Notes: generated from the letters alone by a model not told the origin. 64,000 nucleotides of DNA from Dokdonia sp. 4H-3-7-5 (GCF_000212355.1 NC_015496.1:620001-684000); one strand, 5' to 3'; counted from the first letter of the stretch, positions 26,927 through 36,502 are shown. Translations and numbers: made by a program.

Positions 26927-28417
26927 TTATTTCTTTCTCCAAACATTACCATTTACTACTACGGTATCGAGACTAAAACGCTCTTTTATCCATTGCCCTA
27001 GTTTTTCCTGCTGTTTATTTCTTGCGCTTTGGGACAAGCTATCTGCCCATTCTACTCGAACTACCGTTAAGGTATCAATACCACCAGAAAAGTCTGTAGT
27101 AATCTCTGTAGCATAACCAAATCTTTTAAGCCCATCATAATTAATTTTTGCCTCATTGCGCATAGATGCAAATGGTAAGGCTGTCCCACGAAGTTGGGTC
27201 ACCTCATTCTCAAGAAGACGAATTTGCTCATCTTTAGAAGTCATTGCTTCTTGATTTTTTACATATAAATCCTCAAGAATACCAGAGCGCACCTCTGTAC
27301 TTAATCTTGCTGCAAGTTCGCCACTTTGATCTGCGCCTTGATGTACAACTAGGGTACAATTCTCACAGTCTTCAGTCTTCTTAAATTCATCCTCCCATTG
27401 AGCAATGAGATTTTGCGGGACTAGCTTCCCTATAAGATAAAGATCTACACGTCTATTGTCGGCATCATCTGTTTCTTTTACAATCTCTGCACCTTCATAT
27501 TTAATAGTATTTGTAACAAAAGCCTTTGCTTTAGTTATAAAAATTTGCTGATTAAGCAATCTTAAAAATGTCCAAACACTAGGTACTAAAACTAATACAG
27601 CAATAAGAGTTGCCATACGCGTCGTACGCTTTCTAGTCTTTTGGTTTGCATATTTAACTAACGGAAATTTTAGAAGTTTTGATACGGTAAATGTAGCAAG
27701 TGCTATAAACACAGCATTAATGGAGAAAAGATATAATGCTCCTAACGCCCAGTAAAGTCCTTCGCTATTTCCTATAATGGATTGAGAAAGACCATAACCT
27801 ACAGTACATAGTGGTGGCATTAAGGCAGTAGCAATTGCAACACCAAAGATCACACTAGCAATAGTACCTGATTTTGTCTTAGCAACAATAAGCGCAAGAC
27901 CACCAAAAATTGCAATAAACACATCTAATATAGTAGGCCAAGTACGCGCCATTAATTCTGGTGTGACTTCTTTAACCGGCGATAAACTAAAATATAAGGT
28001 AGCCGTAAGCACACTTAGCACTATCATCACTGCAAGGTTTACAAATGATCGCTTCATCATGATAGCGTCATTTATCGCTATAGAAAGCCCAATGCCAACT
28101 ATAGGTCCCATAAGCGGACTTATAAGCATGGCGCCTATTACTACAGCGGTACTACTTACATTGAGTCCAATACTCGCAACAAAAATGGAAAAAATAAGAA
28201 TCCACGCGTTATGACCTTTAAAAGGTATGTCTTTACGAATAGCCTCTACCGTAGTAGATCTATCTGTATCTTCTCTAATATCAAGAAGATCACTTAAAAA
28301 TTCCTTTATACTTTCCCAGAGACCCTTTGCCTCATCTCTCATATTCTCGTTAGGATCAATATTGAGTTCGCTGGGCTTTGGATCTGGATTTGCCCCTATA
28401 TTATCTTTGTTTTCCAC
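26927..28417 (-). CDS. DUF389 / TIGR00341-family membrane protein
   Basis: A 496-residue protein of the TIGR00341 group. Residues of about 60-300 hold the DUF389 membrane block (IFVASIGLNVSSTAVVIGAMLISPLMGPIVGIG and VIFGVAIATALMPPLCTVGYGL, read in part) with about seven helices. The C-terminal 200 residues are soluble, with a coiled-coil segment (DEQIRLLENEVTQLRG). Function is unknown; the family is widespread. It directly follows manC on the minus strand. Confidence 0.9.
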   Translation of the reverse strand: MENKDNIGANPDPKPSELNIDPNENMRDEAKGLWESIKEFLSDLLDIREDTDRSTTVEAIRKDIPFKGHNAWILIFSIFVASIGLNVSSTAVVIGAMLISPLMGPIVGIGLSIAINDAIMMKRSFVNLAVMIVLSVLTATLYFSLSPVKEVTPELMARTWPTILDVFIAIFGGLALIVAKTKSGTIASVIFGVAIATALMPPLCTVGYGLSQSIIGNSEGLYWALGALYLFSINAVFIALATFTVSKLLKFPLVKYANQKTRKRTTRMATLIAVLVLVPSVWTFLRLLNQQIFITKAKAFVTNTIKYEGAEIVKETDDADNRRVDLYLIGKLVPQNLIAQWEDEFKKTEDCENCTLVVHQGADQSGELAARLSTEVRSGILEDLYVKNQEAMTSKDEQIRLLENEVTQLRGTALPFASMRNEAKINYDGLKRFGYATEITTDFSGGIDTLTVVRVEWADSLSQSARNKQQEKLGQWIKERFSLDTVVVNGNVWRKK

Positions 28418-29502
28418 TATCCTAAGTTATTACCAAATTTAGACTGCACCTCATTGCGTATTTCTTTGATGTCTTGCTCCTTGCTTTTAGGTACAATAAC
28501 GAGAACATCTTCTTTTTCGACGATAATATAATCTTTAAGTCCGTCTACTACTACCACTTTATTACTAGCAGTTCTAATGATGTTTCCTGAAGTATTTGTT
28601 GCGATGATACGCGCATTTACAACGGCATCTTTTCCAGAAGCCCCTTCCATTTTATCATAGAGAGATCCCCAAGTACCTAGGTCATTCCAGTCAAAAGTTG
28701 CTGGGACTACTTTTACATTTTGATGCTTCTCCATCACTCCAAAATCGATACTTATATTCTCTGCTTTGGGGTACGCCTCATTTATAAAATCTTGTTCTTC
28801 TGGGAGATTATACACTGCATTACCCTCATTGAGTAAACCGTACATATCCGGCAAAAAAGACTTAAAACTGTTTACGACAGTTTTTACACTCCATATAAAC
28901 ATACCTGCATTCCAGAGATATTCTCCACTTGCTACAAATTCTTTGGCAGTAGGATAATCGGGTTTTTCTGTAAAACGTTTTACCGCTTTCGCGAAAGCGT
29001 TATCACTTTTATCATAATTTATATAACCGTAACCCGTATTTGGAAAGCTAGGCTGTATGCCTAAAGTGACTATAGTTTCTTCTTGTTGAGCTGCATCAAA
29101 AGCTTTCTGAAGATCTTCTACAAAGGCGTCTTCATCTTCTATCCACGCATCACTAGGAGCTACGACCATCACCGCATCAGGGTTTTCTTTTTCCACCTTT
29201 AATGCAGAAAGAAGGATACAGGGTGCCGTGTTACGCATTGCAGGCTCAAGAACGATGTTTTTTTGTTTGATATTAGGGAGCTGCTCCTTTACGAGATCAT
29301 TATAATCTGTATTAGTAAGTATGAGAATTTGATCTTCTGGAACAATCTTAGCTAGACGATTGAATGTCTTTTGCAACAAGGTTTCCCCGGTGCCAAGCAT
29401 ATCATGAAACTGTTTTGGAAAAGCCTGAGTACTCACGGGCCAAAATCTAGAGCCTACACCTCCAGCCATTAACAATGCGTAATAATTCTTAGTATTTTCC
29501 AT
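28417..29502 (-). CDS. manC: Mannose-1-phosphate guanylyltransferase
   Basis: A 361-residue nucleotidyltransferase making GDP-mannose from mannose-1-phosphate and GTP for polysaccharide synthesis. Motifs are LMAGGVGSRFWPVS near the start, PSDAWI at the metal region, GYGYI and FTEKPDYPTA (active-site Lys), and a C-terminal DYIIVEKEDVLVI. It lacks the fused isomerase domain found in enterobacterial ManC. A palindrome copy (28984-28999) encodes AFAKAV just before the catalytic FTEKP. It abuts DUF389 and follows the SprT-like gene by 5 bases. Confidence 0.93.
   Translation of the reverse strand: MENTKNYYALLMAGGVGSRFWPVSTQAFPKQFHDMLGTGETLLQKTFNRLAKIVPEDQILILTNTDYNDLVKEQLPNIKQKNIVLEPAMRNTAPCILLSALKVEKENPDAVMVVAPSDAWIEDEDAFVEDLQKAFDAAQQEETIVTLGIQPSFPNTGYGYINYDKSDNAFAKAVKRFTEKPDYPTAKEFVASGEYLWNAGMFIWSVKTVVNSFKSFLPDMYGLLNEGNAVYNLPEEQDFINEAYPKAENISIDFGVMEKHQNVKVVPATFDWNDLGTWGSLYDKMEGASGKDAVVNARIIATNTSGNIIRTASNKVVVVDGLKDYIIVEKEDVLVIVPKSKEQDIKEIRNEVQSKFGNNLG
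28984..28999. repeat. Palindrome copy 13 (perfect 16-mer)
   Basis: In manC, AFAKA frame. Confidence 0.98.
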
Positions 29503-29507
29503 AATTT

Positions 29508-30104
29508 CTAATCTATGATGTCTACCTCTGCGTTAGGCTGAAATAGATATGTTCTACCTGTACTTACCTCTATGCATTCATAACGTTTTACACGTTTTTT
29601 ACCCTTTTTAAATATCTTCCCATTATAAATCTGGAATGTAGATCCCATGGGTAATTCAAATATATAATTTTTATCACTAGGTGGGTCATAGTTCTTTAGC
29701 GCTACAGAAAGATGAGCATCTGTATCACTACTCGCTTTAGGATTTTTAAAATGCCTTGCTAGATAAGGTAATAAATCTGCTGGAAAGATTTCTGGCCTTA
29801 TAAAGGGTAACATCAAGAATTGAAACGTATGTTTCCATTCTTTACCATGAGGTTTTATCGCTCTCCCATACTTTTTAAAAGCAACTAAGTGCGCTATCTC
29901 ATGCACTAAAGTGACTAAAAACCTGTATTGATTAAGACTTACGTTTATGGTGATTTGGTGCTGTCCATCTGCCAGTATTCTATAATCTCCATGCCTTGTT
30001 ACTCGCTCATTTACAATCTTGAGATAAACAGCATGTTCCTTTATTAATGCAAAAACTGGAGCAGCCGCTCTTTCTGGGATATATTTCTTGAGGACTTCTA
30101 CCAC
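29508..30104 (-). CDS. SprT-like zinc metalloprotein
   Basis: A 198-residue SprT-like protein. The zinc motif HEIAHLVAFKKYG has the HExxH form, and the next helix has PHGKEWKHTFQ, which carries the third ligand. Residues of about 130-198 look like the beta-rich zinc-ribbon-type C-terminus of the family, though without four clear Cys. Related to SprT/Spartan proteases; a function in DNA-protein crosslink repair is known for eukaryotic relatives but not shown for bacteria. It sits between the SDR and manC in a minus-strand run. Confidence 0.83.
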   Translation of the reverse strand: MVEVLKKYIPERAAAPVFALIKEHAVYLKIVNERVTRHGDYRILADGQHQITINVSLNQYRFLVTLVHEIAHLVAFKKYGRAIKPHGKEWKHTFQFLMLPFIRPEIFPADLLPYLARHFKNPKASSDTDAHLSVALKNYDPPSDKNYIFELPMGSTFQIYNGKIFKKGKKRVKRYECIEVSTGRTYLFQPNAEVDIID

Positions 30105-30139
30105 GTCAACTATAAATCGTTTTTAAAATTACTTGCTAC

Positions 30140-30820
30140 TTACGGCGTGCTAGCAGAAACTTGCAATACTTTACCGTTGTAAAATTGATTTCCTGTTAAC
30201 GCAAAATTAGATAGATAATCTGCCATTTGTATTGCCGTCAATGGCGCTTCATACCCAGGGAATGCTTCTTCTAGCATTTCTGTTTGTACAGCTCCTAAAG
30301 CAAGTACATTAAATGCTATGCTCTGTTCCTTGTATTCTTCAGCTAAGAGTTCGCTCCATGTAATAACCGCTCCTTTACTTGAGCTGTAAGCAGCAAGGCC
30401 TGGAAACTTCATGCTTCCTTGGATTCCGCCCATACTAGACACCGTTACTACATGTGCACCAGCTGTCATATATGGAAGTACCGTACGCGTTAACTCGGCA
30501 ACGCCAAACACGTTTACTTTGTATATCATCTCAAAATCTGCAACGGTAGTCTCTGCAAATGGCTTATTAAGTAAAGCGCCCGCATTATTTATGAGCACAT
30601 CTACTCCTTCCCAATCACTTTCAATAAAATCTATGACTTTTTGAAAATGTGATTGGTCTGTAATATCAAATGGAAAAGCAGTGAGATTCTGTAAATTTAA
30701 ATCTGCACAAGGAGTATGCTTTCGCGAAAGGGCAAGTACTTGGTGCCCTTCTTTTGCAAACTTCTTAGCAAGCTCAAAACCTATCCCTCTACTCGTACCT
30801 GTAATTATGATTCTTTTCAT
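30140..30820 (-). CDS. Short-chain dehydrogenase/reductase
   Basis: A 226-residue classical SDR. It has the TGTSRGIG cofactor loop, the NNAG motif (DVLINNAGALLNKP), a Ser in VSSMGGIQGS, and a YSSSKGAV catalytic Tyr-Lys pair. NAD(P)-dependent oxidoreductase; substrate unknown. A degenerate palindrome copy (30718-30730) is read as LSRK at the first strand-turn region. The start overlaps the stop of the M28 peptidase gene by one base. Confidence 0.92.
   Translation of the reverse strand: MKRIIITGTSRGIGFELAKKFAKEGHQVLALSRKHTPCADLNLQNLTAFPFDITDQSHFQKVIDFIESDWEGVDVLINNAGALLNKPFAETTVADFEMIYKVNVFGVAELTRTVLPYMTAGAHVVTVSSMGGIQGSMKFPGLAAYSSSKGAVITWSELLAEEYKEQSIAFNVLALGAVQTEMLEEAFPGYEAPLTAIQMADYLSNFALTGNQFYNGKVLQVSASTP
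30718..30730. repeat. Degenerate palindrome copy
   Basis: GCTTTCGCGAAAG then G; one base short of the 14-mer. In the SDR gene, LSRK frame. Confidence 0.8.
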
Positions 30821-31815
30821 TAGTTCATTTTAATCTCTTTGTTAGGACTATTTGCCATTCCCGTGATCCCTGGGATTAACTTTTTAATAAGTCCTTCCAT
30901 AAAGTCGATATCCATTTTATCTGCTTCATCACCTACGCCATGATAGTGATCATAATTTGTAAAATCAAACGAAGAAATAGTATGTGCAGGAATATTAAAA
31001 TCTAAAAAGAAAGGATAGTTATCACTACGCTTGAAAAGATTAAATTCTTTTGCCTTTGGAAGAAAACCAATAACCTTTTCACCTGCATATTGATTAAACT
31101 TTTCTGCAAAGTTAGATTTCTCATATCCTGAAGCATATAACGAGTGATCTTTACCTACCATAGGCACTCCTACCATCTCAATACTTATCATCGTATAAAG
31201 ATCAATACCAGCAGCCTTAAGTCTACTAGACAAATCTTTTGACCCTAAAAGTCCTTTTTCTTCGGCAGAGTATAGTGTAAATATAATAGTACGTTTATTA
31301 GTCTTTGCTTTAGTAAAATAATCTGTAAGTGCAAGTACTGTAGTTGTTCCAGCAGCATTGTCATTTGCTCCATTTGCTATGGTATCATCACCATCAGCTT
31401 TTGCGGTACCAATATGATCATAATGTGCGCCTATGATAATTACCTCATCTTTGAGCTTAGGATCATTTCCTTCCAGCACGCCTACAATATTAAATGCCTC
31501 AACACCATTTGCGTCAAATGGATCACGATAATTCTCAAAATAAGGTTTTATTCCAGCATCTTTAAAGCGCGCTTCTATAAACTGCGCAGCCATCTCAATT
31601 CCTTTGCTTCCCGTATCACGACCTTGAAGCTCATCTGAAGCTAGAAACTCCATCGTGCTTTTTACAGACTTCATTTTTTTGATGTCTGGCATCACCATCG
31701 TTACTTGGCTCGCTGGTGCAGTACTCACGTTTTCACCTTTTACACCTACTAAAGGAGCGGGTGACCCACAGCCCACTAAGACAAGGGCTCCTACTAATAC
31801 TAAGATATTTTTCAT
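30820..31815 (-). CDS. M28-family zinc peptidase (lipoprotein)
   Basis: With the start at 31815, the protein begins MKNILVLVGALVLVGCG, a lipoprotein leader with lipobox VGC. The apparent start at 31860 lies beyond both a promoter-like element (TATCTTTA, 31821-31828) and the terminator of the pdh genes, so it is rejected. The catalytic part has IIIGAHYDHIG (zinc ligand His), GANDNAAGTTTVL (Asp), YSAEEKGLLGS (Glu pair) and TISSFDFTNYDHYHGVGDEADKMD (last His). It degrades peptides at the cell surface. It heads the minus-strand run through DUF389. Confidence 0.92.
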   Translation of the reverse strand: MKNILVLVGALVLVGCGSPAPLVGVKGENVSTAPASQVTMVMPDIKKMKSVKSTMEFLASDELQGRDTGSKGIEMAAQFIEARFKDAGIKPYFENYRDPFDANGVEAFNIVGVLEGNDPKLKDEVIIIGAHYDHIGTAKADGDDTIANGANDNAAGTTTVLALTDYFTKAKTNKRTIIFTLYSAEEKGLLGSKDLSSRLKAAGIDLYTMISIEMVGVPMVGKDHSLYASGYEKSNFAEKFNQYAGEKVIGFLPKAKEFNLFKRSDNYPFFLDFNIPAHTISSFDFTNYDHYHGVGDEADKMDIDFMEGLIKKLIPGITGMANSPNKEIKMN

Positions 31816-31831
31816 AAAGCTAAAGATAAAA

Positions 31832-31855
31832 AAACCCACGCATTTGCGTGGGTTT
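31832..31855 (-). terminator. Terminator of the pyruvate dehydrogenase gene pair
   Basis: AAACCCACGCA and TGCGTGGGTTT (11-bp stem, very short loop) followed on the minus strand by seven Ts. It is just downstream of the E2 gene (which ends at 31878) and lies next to the promoter of the M28 gene. Confidence 0.8.
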
Positions 31856-31877
31856 ATCATTCTATATTTATTATTGA

Positions 31878-33566
31878 CTAAGCCAGCATTAATACTGGGT
31901 TTTCAATGTACGTTTTAAGCGTTTGTAAAAACTGTGCTCCAGTTGCACCATCTACTGTGCGGTGATCACAAGCAAGCGTAAGCTTCATTGTGTGTCCTAC
32001 AGCAAGCTTTCCATCTTTTACCACAGGCTTCTCTACAATTGCTCCTACAGATAGGATAGCAGAGTTAGGCTGATTGATAATTGAAGTAAAATCTGTGATA
32101 CCAAACATTCCTAAATTTGAAATTGTAAAGGTAGAACCTTCCATTTCTGGTAACGTAAGTTTTTTATCACGAGCCTTTCCAGCTAGTACTTTAACCTCAG
32201 CATTAATTTGCTGTAATGACTTTTCGTTTGCAAATTCTACTACAGGAACAACAAGACCATCAGGTACTGCTACTGCCACACCAATATGTACATGGTGATT
32301 TAGACGCATTTTATCATCAAACCACTGAGAGTTTACTTGAGGATGCTGCTTTAAAGCAATAGACGTTGCCTTAATAATCATATCATTAAAAGAAACTTTT
32401 GTGTCTGGTAATGCGTTAAACTGCTTACGGAAGCTCATCATGTTCTCCATATTGAACTCAACGTTCAAGTAGTAATGAGGCGCTGTAAATTTAGATTTAC
32501 CAAGTCCGCGAGCGATTGCTTTACGCATTTGAGAATTTTCAATTTCCTCAAAGCTTTCTTCTCCTGTTGCAACAAATTGCTGCACCCCAGCTCCCGAAGA
32601 TTGACTAGCGCTAGGTGTGAAGTTTTCTACATCACTTTTAACGATACGTCCGTTTTCTCCAGATCCTTTTACTTGAGATAGATTAATTCCTTTCTCGTCT
32701 GCAATTTTCTTTGCTAGTGGAGACACAAATATGCGTCCTCCAGTAGTATTTGTTGCAGGTTTTGAAGATCCAGAAGCAGAGTTTGTATTATTCTCTTTTT
32801 TTGGGGCTGCCTTTGGAGCATCTGCCTTTTTATCAGCTTTTGGGGCTTCTTTCTTTTCTTCCTTCTTTGGAGCCTCTTTTTTATTAGCTCCGCCACTTTT
32901 AACCACACTAGAAACATCTGTTCCTTCAGGACCTATAATTGCTAGAAGCGCATCAACATTTGCTGTCTCACCTTCATCAATACCTATATGTAATAATGTG
33001 CCAGACTGAAATGATTCAAACTCCATAGTTGCCTTATCGGTTTCTATTTCAGCAAGGATATCTCCTTCTTCTACTTTATCACCTACAGCCTTTAACCAAG
33101 TTGCAACTGTTCCTTCCTCCATTGTATCAGAAAGACGTGGCATTGTCACTACGACAACTCCTTCAGGAATATCTGATCCATCATCTGCCGATTCTTCTTC
33201 GTCAGAAGATGCGTCATTAGTTTCATCTTGAGATGCAGTCTCTTTTTTCTCATCAGAAGATGATGCTTCGTCTTCTCCACTTTTCGCAGAAGCGTCACCA
33301 CCATTTAATAATCCAGAAATATCTTCTCCTTCTTCACCTATGATCGCTAAAAGAACATCAACTTTTGCAGTTTGACCTTCTTCAATCCCGATGTGTAATA
33401 ACACACCTTCATTAAAAGATTCAAACTCCATAGTTGCCTTATCTGTTTCGATTTCGGCAAGGATATCTCCTTCTTCTACTTTGTCTCCTACTTTTTTAAG
33501 CCAAGTAGCGACTGTTCCTTCTTCCATCGTGTCGCTTAGACGCGGCATGTTAATTACTTCTGCCAT
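31878..33566 (-). CDS. pdhC: Pyruvate dehydrogenase E2 (dihydrolipoamide acetyltransferase)
   Basis: A 562-residue E2 with two lipoyl domains (about residues 1-75 and 137-210), nearly identical to each other, each with the lipoyl lysine in ETDKATMEF. Acidic Ser/Glu/Asp and Ala/Lys/Pro-rich linkers separate them. The subunit-binding domain is at about 280-320 (VSPLAKKIADEKGINLSQVKGSG), and the C-terminal catalytic domain ends with DHRTVDGATGAQFL. It makes acetyl-CoA in the multi-enzyme complex. It lies 3 bases downstream of the E1alpha gene; E1beta is elsewhere. Confidence 0.96.
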   Translation of the reverse strand: MAEVINMPRLSDTMEEGTVATWLKKVGDKVEEGDILAEIETDKATMEFESFNEGVLLHIGIEEGQTAKVDVLLAIIGEEGEDISGLLNGGDASAKSGEDEASSSDEKKETASQDETNDASSDEEESADDGSDIPEGVVVVTMPRLSDTMEEGTVATWLKAVGDKVEEGDILAEIETDKATMEFESFQSGTLLHIGIDEGETANVDALLAIIGPEGTDVSSVVKSGGANKKEAPKKEEKKEAPKADKKADAPKAAPKKENNTNSASGSSKPATNTTGGRIFVSPLAKKIADEKGINLSQVKGSGENGRIVKSDVENFTPSASQSSGAGVQQFVATGEESFEEIENSQMRKAIARGLGKSKFTAPHYYLNVEFNMENMMSFRKQFNALPDTKVSFNDMIIKATSIALKQHPQVNSQWFDDKMRLNHHVHIGVAVAVPDGLVVPVVEFANEKSLQQINAEVKVLAGKARDKKLTLPEMEGSTFTISNLGMFGITDFTSIINQPNSAILSVGAIVEKPVVKDGKLAVGHTMKLTLACDHRTVDGATGAQFLQTLKTYIENPVLMLA

Positions 33567-33569
33567 AAC

Positions 33570-34568
33570 TTAAAGTCTATGAGGTATAAATGGATATTCT
33601 TCTTGATCGTACACTACATCGTACATCACGTTTACATCTGGGAACGGACTTTCTTCTGCAAATTTTTCACATTCTGCCACACGTGCTTTTACTCGCTTGT
33701 CCATAACTTTAATCTCTTCCTCTGTTGCATATTCTTTTTCAAGAATAATTTCTTTAATCTGAGTAATAGGATCTATTTTTTGATACTCTGCTACTTCGTC
33801 TTTAGTACGATAGTGCTGAGCGTCAGACATAGAGTGCCCTCTATATCTGTATGTTTTAAGTTCTAAAAATGTAGGTCCATCACCACGGCGAGCACGCTCT
33901 ATTGCTTCATCCATAGCTTCTGCTACTGCAACTGGATTCATAGCGTCTACAGGACCACAAGGCATTTCATACCCTAATCCAAGTTTCCAGATATCTTCAT
34001 GGTTTGCAGTACGAGCTACAGATGTTCCCATTGCATACCCGTTATTTTCAACACAAAATACTACTGGAAGTTTCCAAAGCATTGCCATGTTAAACGTTTC
34101 ATGTAAAGATCCTTGACGAGCTGCACCATCTCCAAAATAACAAAGTGTTACCGCTCCAGTTTTATTATACTTATCTCCAAAAGCCATTCCTGCCCCTAAA
34201 GGTATCTGTCCTCCTACAATCCCGTGACCTCCGTAAAATCCTTTCTCACGAGAAAAAATATGCATAGAACCTCCAAGACCTTGTGAAGTACCTGTTGCTT
34301 TACCAAAAAGCTCTGCCATCACACGTTTTGGGTCTACCCCCATACCAATAGGTTGTACGTGATTACGATATGCCGTAATCATTTTATCCTTAGATAAATC
34401 CATTGCATGCAATGAACCTGCAAGGATTGCTTCTTGACCATTGTATAGGTGAAGAAATCCGCGGACTTTCTGCTGTATATATACTTGAGCTAGCTTATCT
34501 TCAAACTTGCGCCAGAAGAGCATTTCCTCGTACCAGTTAAGGTATGTTTCTTTGGTTATCTTTTTCAT
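33570..34568 (-). CDS. pdhA: Pyruvate dehydrogenase E1 component, alpha subunit
   Basis: A 332-residue E1alpha with the thiamine diphosphate region GDGAARQGSLHETFNMA ... NNGYAMGTS, which holds the GDG-to-N motif. Phosphorylation-loop-like YRGHSMSDAQ is near the C-terminus. It catalyses the first decarboxylation with E1beta, not found here. Its promoter may include TATTTTTG (minus, 34608-34615). It is followed closely by pdhC. Confidence 0.96.
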   Translation of the reverse strand: MKKITKETYLNWYEEMLFWRKFEDKLAQVYIQQKVRGFLHLYNGQEAILAGSLHAMDLSKDKMITAYRNHVQPIGMGVDPKRVMAELFGKATGTSQGLGGSMHIFSREKGFYGGHGIVGGQIPLGAGMAFGDKYNKTGAVTLCYFGDGAARQGSLHETFNMAMLWKLPVVFCVENNGYAMGTSVARTANHEDIWKLGLGYEMPCGPVDAMNPVAVAEAMDEAIERARRGDGPTFLELKTYRYRGHSMSDAQHYRTKDEVAEYQKIDPITQIKEIILEKEYATEEEIKVMDKRVKARVAECEKFAEESPFPDVNVMYDVVYDQEEYPFIPHRL

Positions 34569-34607
34569 TTAAAAGCGTATAAATGCCGCACATTTTTGAG
34601 CGAATAA

Positions 34608-34615
34608 CAAAAATA
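34608..34615 (-). promoter_or_regulatory. Promoter -7 element of pdhA
   Basis: TATTTTTG on the minus strand fits TAnnTTTG and lies 40 bases before the pdhA start at 34568. Confidence 0.45.
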
Positions 34616-34696
34616 ACCAATTAAGAAGATATGGTAAAATTGAATGCAAGGAAAAGTTACGCAAACGGTTTCGTAGATTTATAATAGGTTTTTTAA

Positions 34697-34711
34697 GCTT
34701 TCGCGAAAGCG
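34697..34711. repeat. Palindrome copy 14 (inner 14-mer, intergenic)
   Basis: GCTTTCGCGAAAGC plus G, preceded by A. In the 208-base gap between cdd and pdhA. Confidence 0.95.
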
Positions 34712-34776
34712 TACTCAACACAAAAACAACAGCTTACTTTAATACTTATACTGGGCCTCACAAGGCTCAATAGATA

Positions 34777-35259
34777 CTATAGATATTTTGCAGTAAACAA
34801 TAGGGGAAGTATATTTTCTAAAGAATCACTCTTTAAAACCTCTCCCCGCTCACCCATAAAATAGAGTGATATAGGCGACTTCTGCTTTATTTCGTACTCT
34901 GCAATTGCTTGCCTACAGATACCACATGGCGGAATAGGCACCGTGGTTTCCTTATCCTTTGCTCTCGCGGTTATTGCCATTGACACCATTACAGCATCAG
35001 GATATTGTGAAGATGCATAAAAAATAGCTGTACGCTCAGCACACAAACCGCCAGGATAGCAGGCGTTCTCTTGATTATTACCAGTAACTACGACTCCATT
35101 ATCTAGAAGCAATGCAGCTCCTACTAAAAAGTCTGAATATGGTGCATATGCCTTTTCTCTTGCTTCAAAGGCAGCATCCATTAATGATGAAATCGCTTCT
35201 GGAAGTGCATCTTTTGAAGGGTACACATCTAGAAACGATTCAATTTTTATTTTTTTCAT
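34777..35259 (-). CDS. cdd: Cytidine deaminase
   Basis: A cytidine deaminase of about 160 residues that converts cytidine and deoxycytidine to uridine forms. The zinc site is complete: CAERTAIF (Cys-Ala-Glu) and PPCGICRQ (Cys-x-x-Cys). The start at 35259 (MKKIKIES) is preferred; the longer ORF from 35280 adds a lysine-rich tail over a palindrome half-site (35270-35278). It is 32 bases downstream of porV and probably co-transcribed. Confidence 0.93.
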   Translation of the reverse strand: MKKIKIESFLDVYPSKDALPEAISSLMDAAFEAREKAYAPYSDFLVGAALLLDNGVVVTGNNQENACYPGGLCAERTAIFYASSQYPDAVMVSMAITARAKDKETTVPIPPCGICRQAIAEYEIKQKSPISLYFMGERGEVLKSDSLENILPLLFTAKYL

Positions 35260-35290
35260 AAGCTTTTTTCGCTTTCGCAAATATCATGTT

Positions 35291-36484
35291 TTAATACTCG
35301 TCGTACTCATCACCAAAATGAAAAGTAAGTCCAAAACGGAGTGTACTTTCTAGAGGACTAATAACAGAAACAGTTGAGAAAAGATAAGAAAGATCTACAT
35401 CTATCGCATTAAACTCAAAACCTGCTCCTAGTGTTGCAAACTTGCGAGAACCTTTTAACTCACTTTCATTAAAATAACCAGCTCTCAACGCAAAAACTTC
35501 ATTATAAGTATATTCTGTAGCAAGAGACCAAGTAACCTCCTTAAGCTCTTCACTAAATCCATCTGGCGCATCACCAAAAGATTGAAAGATTCCCGAGAAG
35601 AAGTTTACATCATCATCTTGACCCGCTAGGATCACGACGTTGTCATCTTGAGTGATTTCTCCATCACCATTAGTATCTGCTCGACCACGAATAGGCGGTG
35701 TAGGCACTAGTAATTTATTAAATTCAAGACCTACAAAAATCTTATTATAGCTATCTAGTATAAAGTCAAATCCACCACCAAGTTTTAAATTGGTTGGTAT
35801 AAAATTTTCTTGCCCAGCATCGTCATATTTGACCTTAGGCCCTATATTCGAAATATTAAAACCTGCTCTCCATCTACCATCAAAATTACTATACACTTGC
35901 TCTTCAGATTGGTAATAACCCGAGATATCTACCCCAAAAGAACTCGCTGGACTTGCATCTGCAAATTGATCTAGTTGTTGCAAACGAAGATTACTTTGCA
36001 AGAAACGTCCAGAAACTGCCATAGAGAACTGATCATCAAGTTTTAGCGCGTAGGTTGCATCTATAGAAAATTCGTTAGGCTTTACATCAAGACCAGGATC
36101 TTGAGCACTGTTTCTCGTGTTGATTGTACCAAGACTAAAATATCTTACACTAGCCGCAAAAGCACTACGATCATCAATACGATTTGCATAAACCGCCTGC
36201 AGTAAACCGATATCGTTTACGAGGTTACCGAGATAAGGCGTATAATTAATACCTACATTATGTTTGTTAGGCAAGAATGCAAGTTTAGCTGGGTTCCACT
36301 GTACAGCATATGCATCTGGACTAGTAGCAACACCTTGCTCTCCCATTCCAGCCGCTCGCGCGTCTCCTGCTATTATTAAGAATGGTACTGCCGTTGTAAT
36401 AGTATTAGGTTGATCTTGCGCTTGAACGCTAGTAGCAAAAACACTACAAAAAGCTACTCCTAATAATGTAAAAACTTTATTCAT
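35291..36484 (-). CDS. porV: Type IX secretion outer-membrane protein PorV
   Basis: A beta-barrel outer-membrane protein of about 397 residues (FadL-like family) that shuttles T9SS cargo from the translocon to the PorU sortase. It has a signal peptide ending VQAQDQP, then GDARAAGMGEQGVATSPDAYAVQWNPAKLA, a start typical of PorV/LptO (given in part). The end is FGLTFHFGD. The start at 36484 is chosen because a promoter element TATATTTG (minus, 36503-36510) lies just before it, leaving the 36496 ATG at about the transcription start. It follows porU on the same strand. Confidence 0.95.
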   Translation of the reverse strand: MNKVFTLLGVAFCSVFATSVQAQDQPNTITTAVPFLIIAGDARAAGMGEQGVATSPDAYAVQWNPAKLAFLPNKHNVGINYTPYLGNLVNDIGLLQAVYANRIDDRSAFAASVRYFSLGTINTRNSAQDPGLDVKPNEFSIDATYALKLDDQFSMAVSGRFLQSNLRLQQLDQFADASPASSFGVDISGYYQSEEQVYSNFDGRWRAGFNISNIGPKVKYDDAGQENFIPTNLKLGGGFDFILDSYNKIFVGLEFNKLLVPTPPIRGRADTNGDGEITQDDNVVILAGQDDDVNFFSGIFQSFGDAPDGFSEELKEVTWSLATEYTYNEVFALRAGYFNESELKGSRKFATLGAGFEFNAIDVDLSYLFSTVSVISPLESTLRFGLTFHFGDEYDEY

Positions 36485-36502
36485 ATGTTGAGGCATTTAA
36501 AA

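Noticed and set aside
28671-28685. Third copy of the TACCTAGGT motif in manC
   Set aside because: Only 9 bases match and it lies in coding sequence; most likely chance.
32714-33220. Several short ORFs opposite and inside the E2 gene
   Set aside because: They arise from the repetitive lipoyl and linker DNA of pdhC in other frames.
35270-35278. CGCTTTCGC just upstream of cdd, seeming a palindrome copy
   Set aside because: Only one arm is present; the right side is AAATATC. Kept as a half-site at most.
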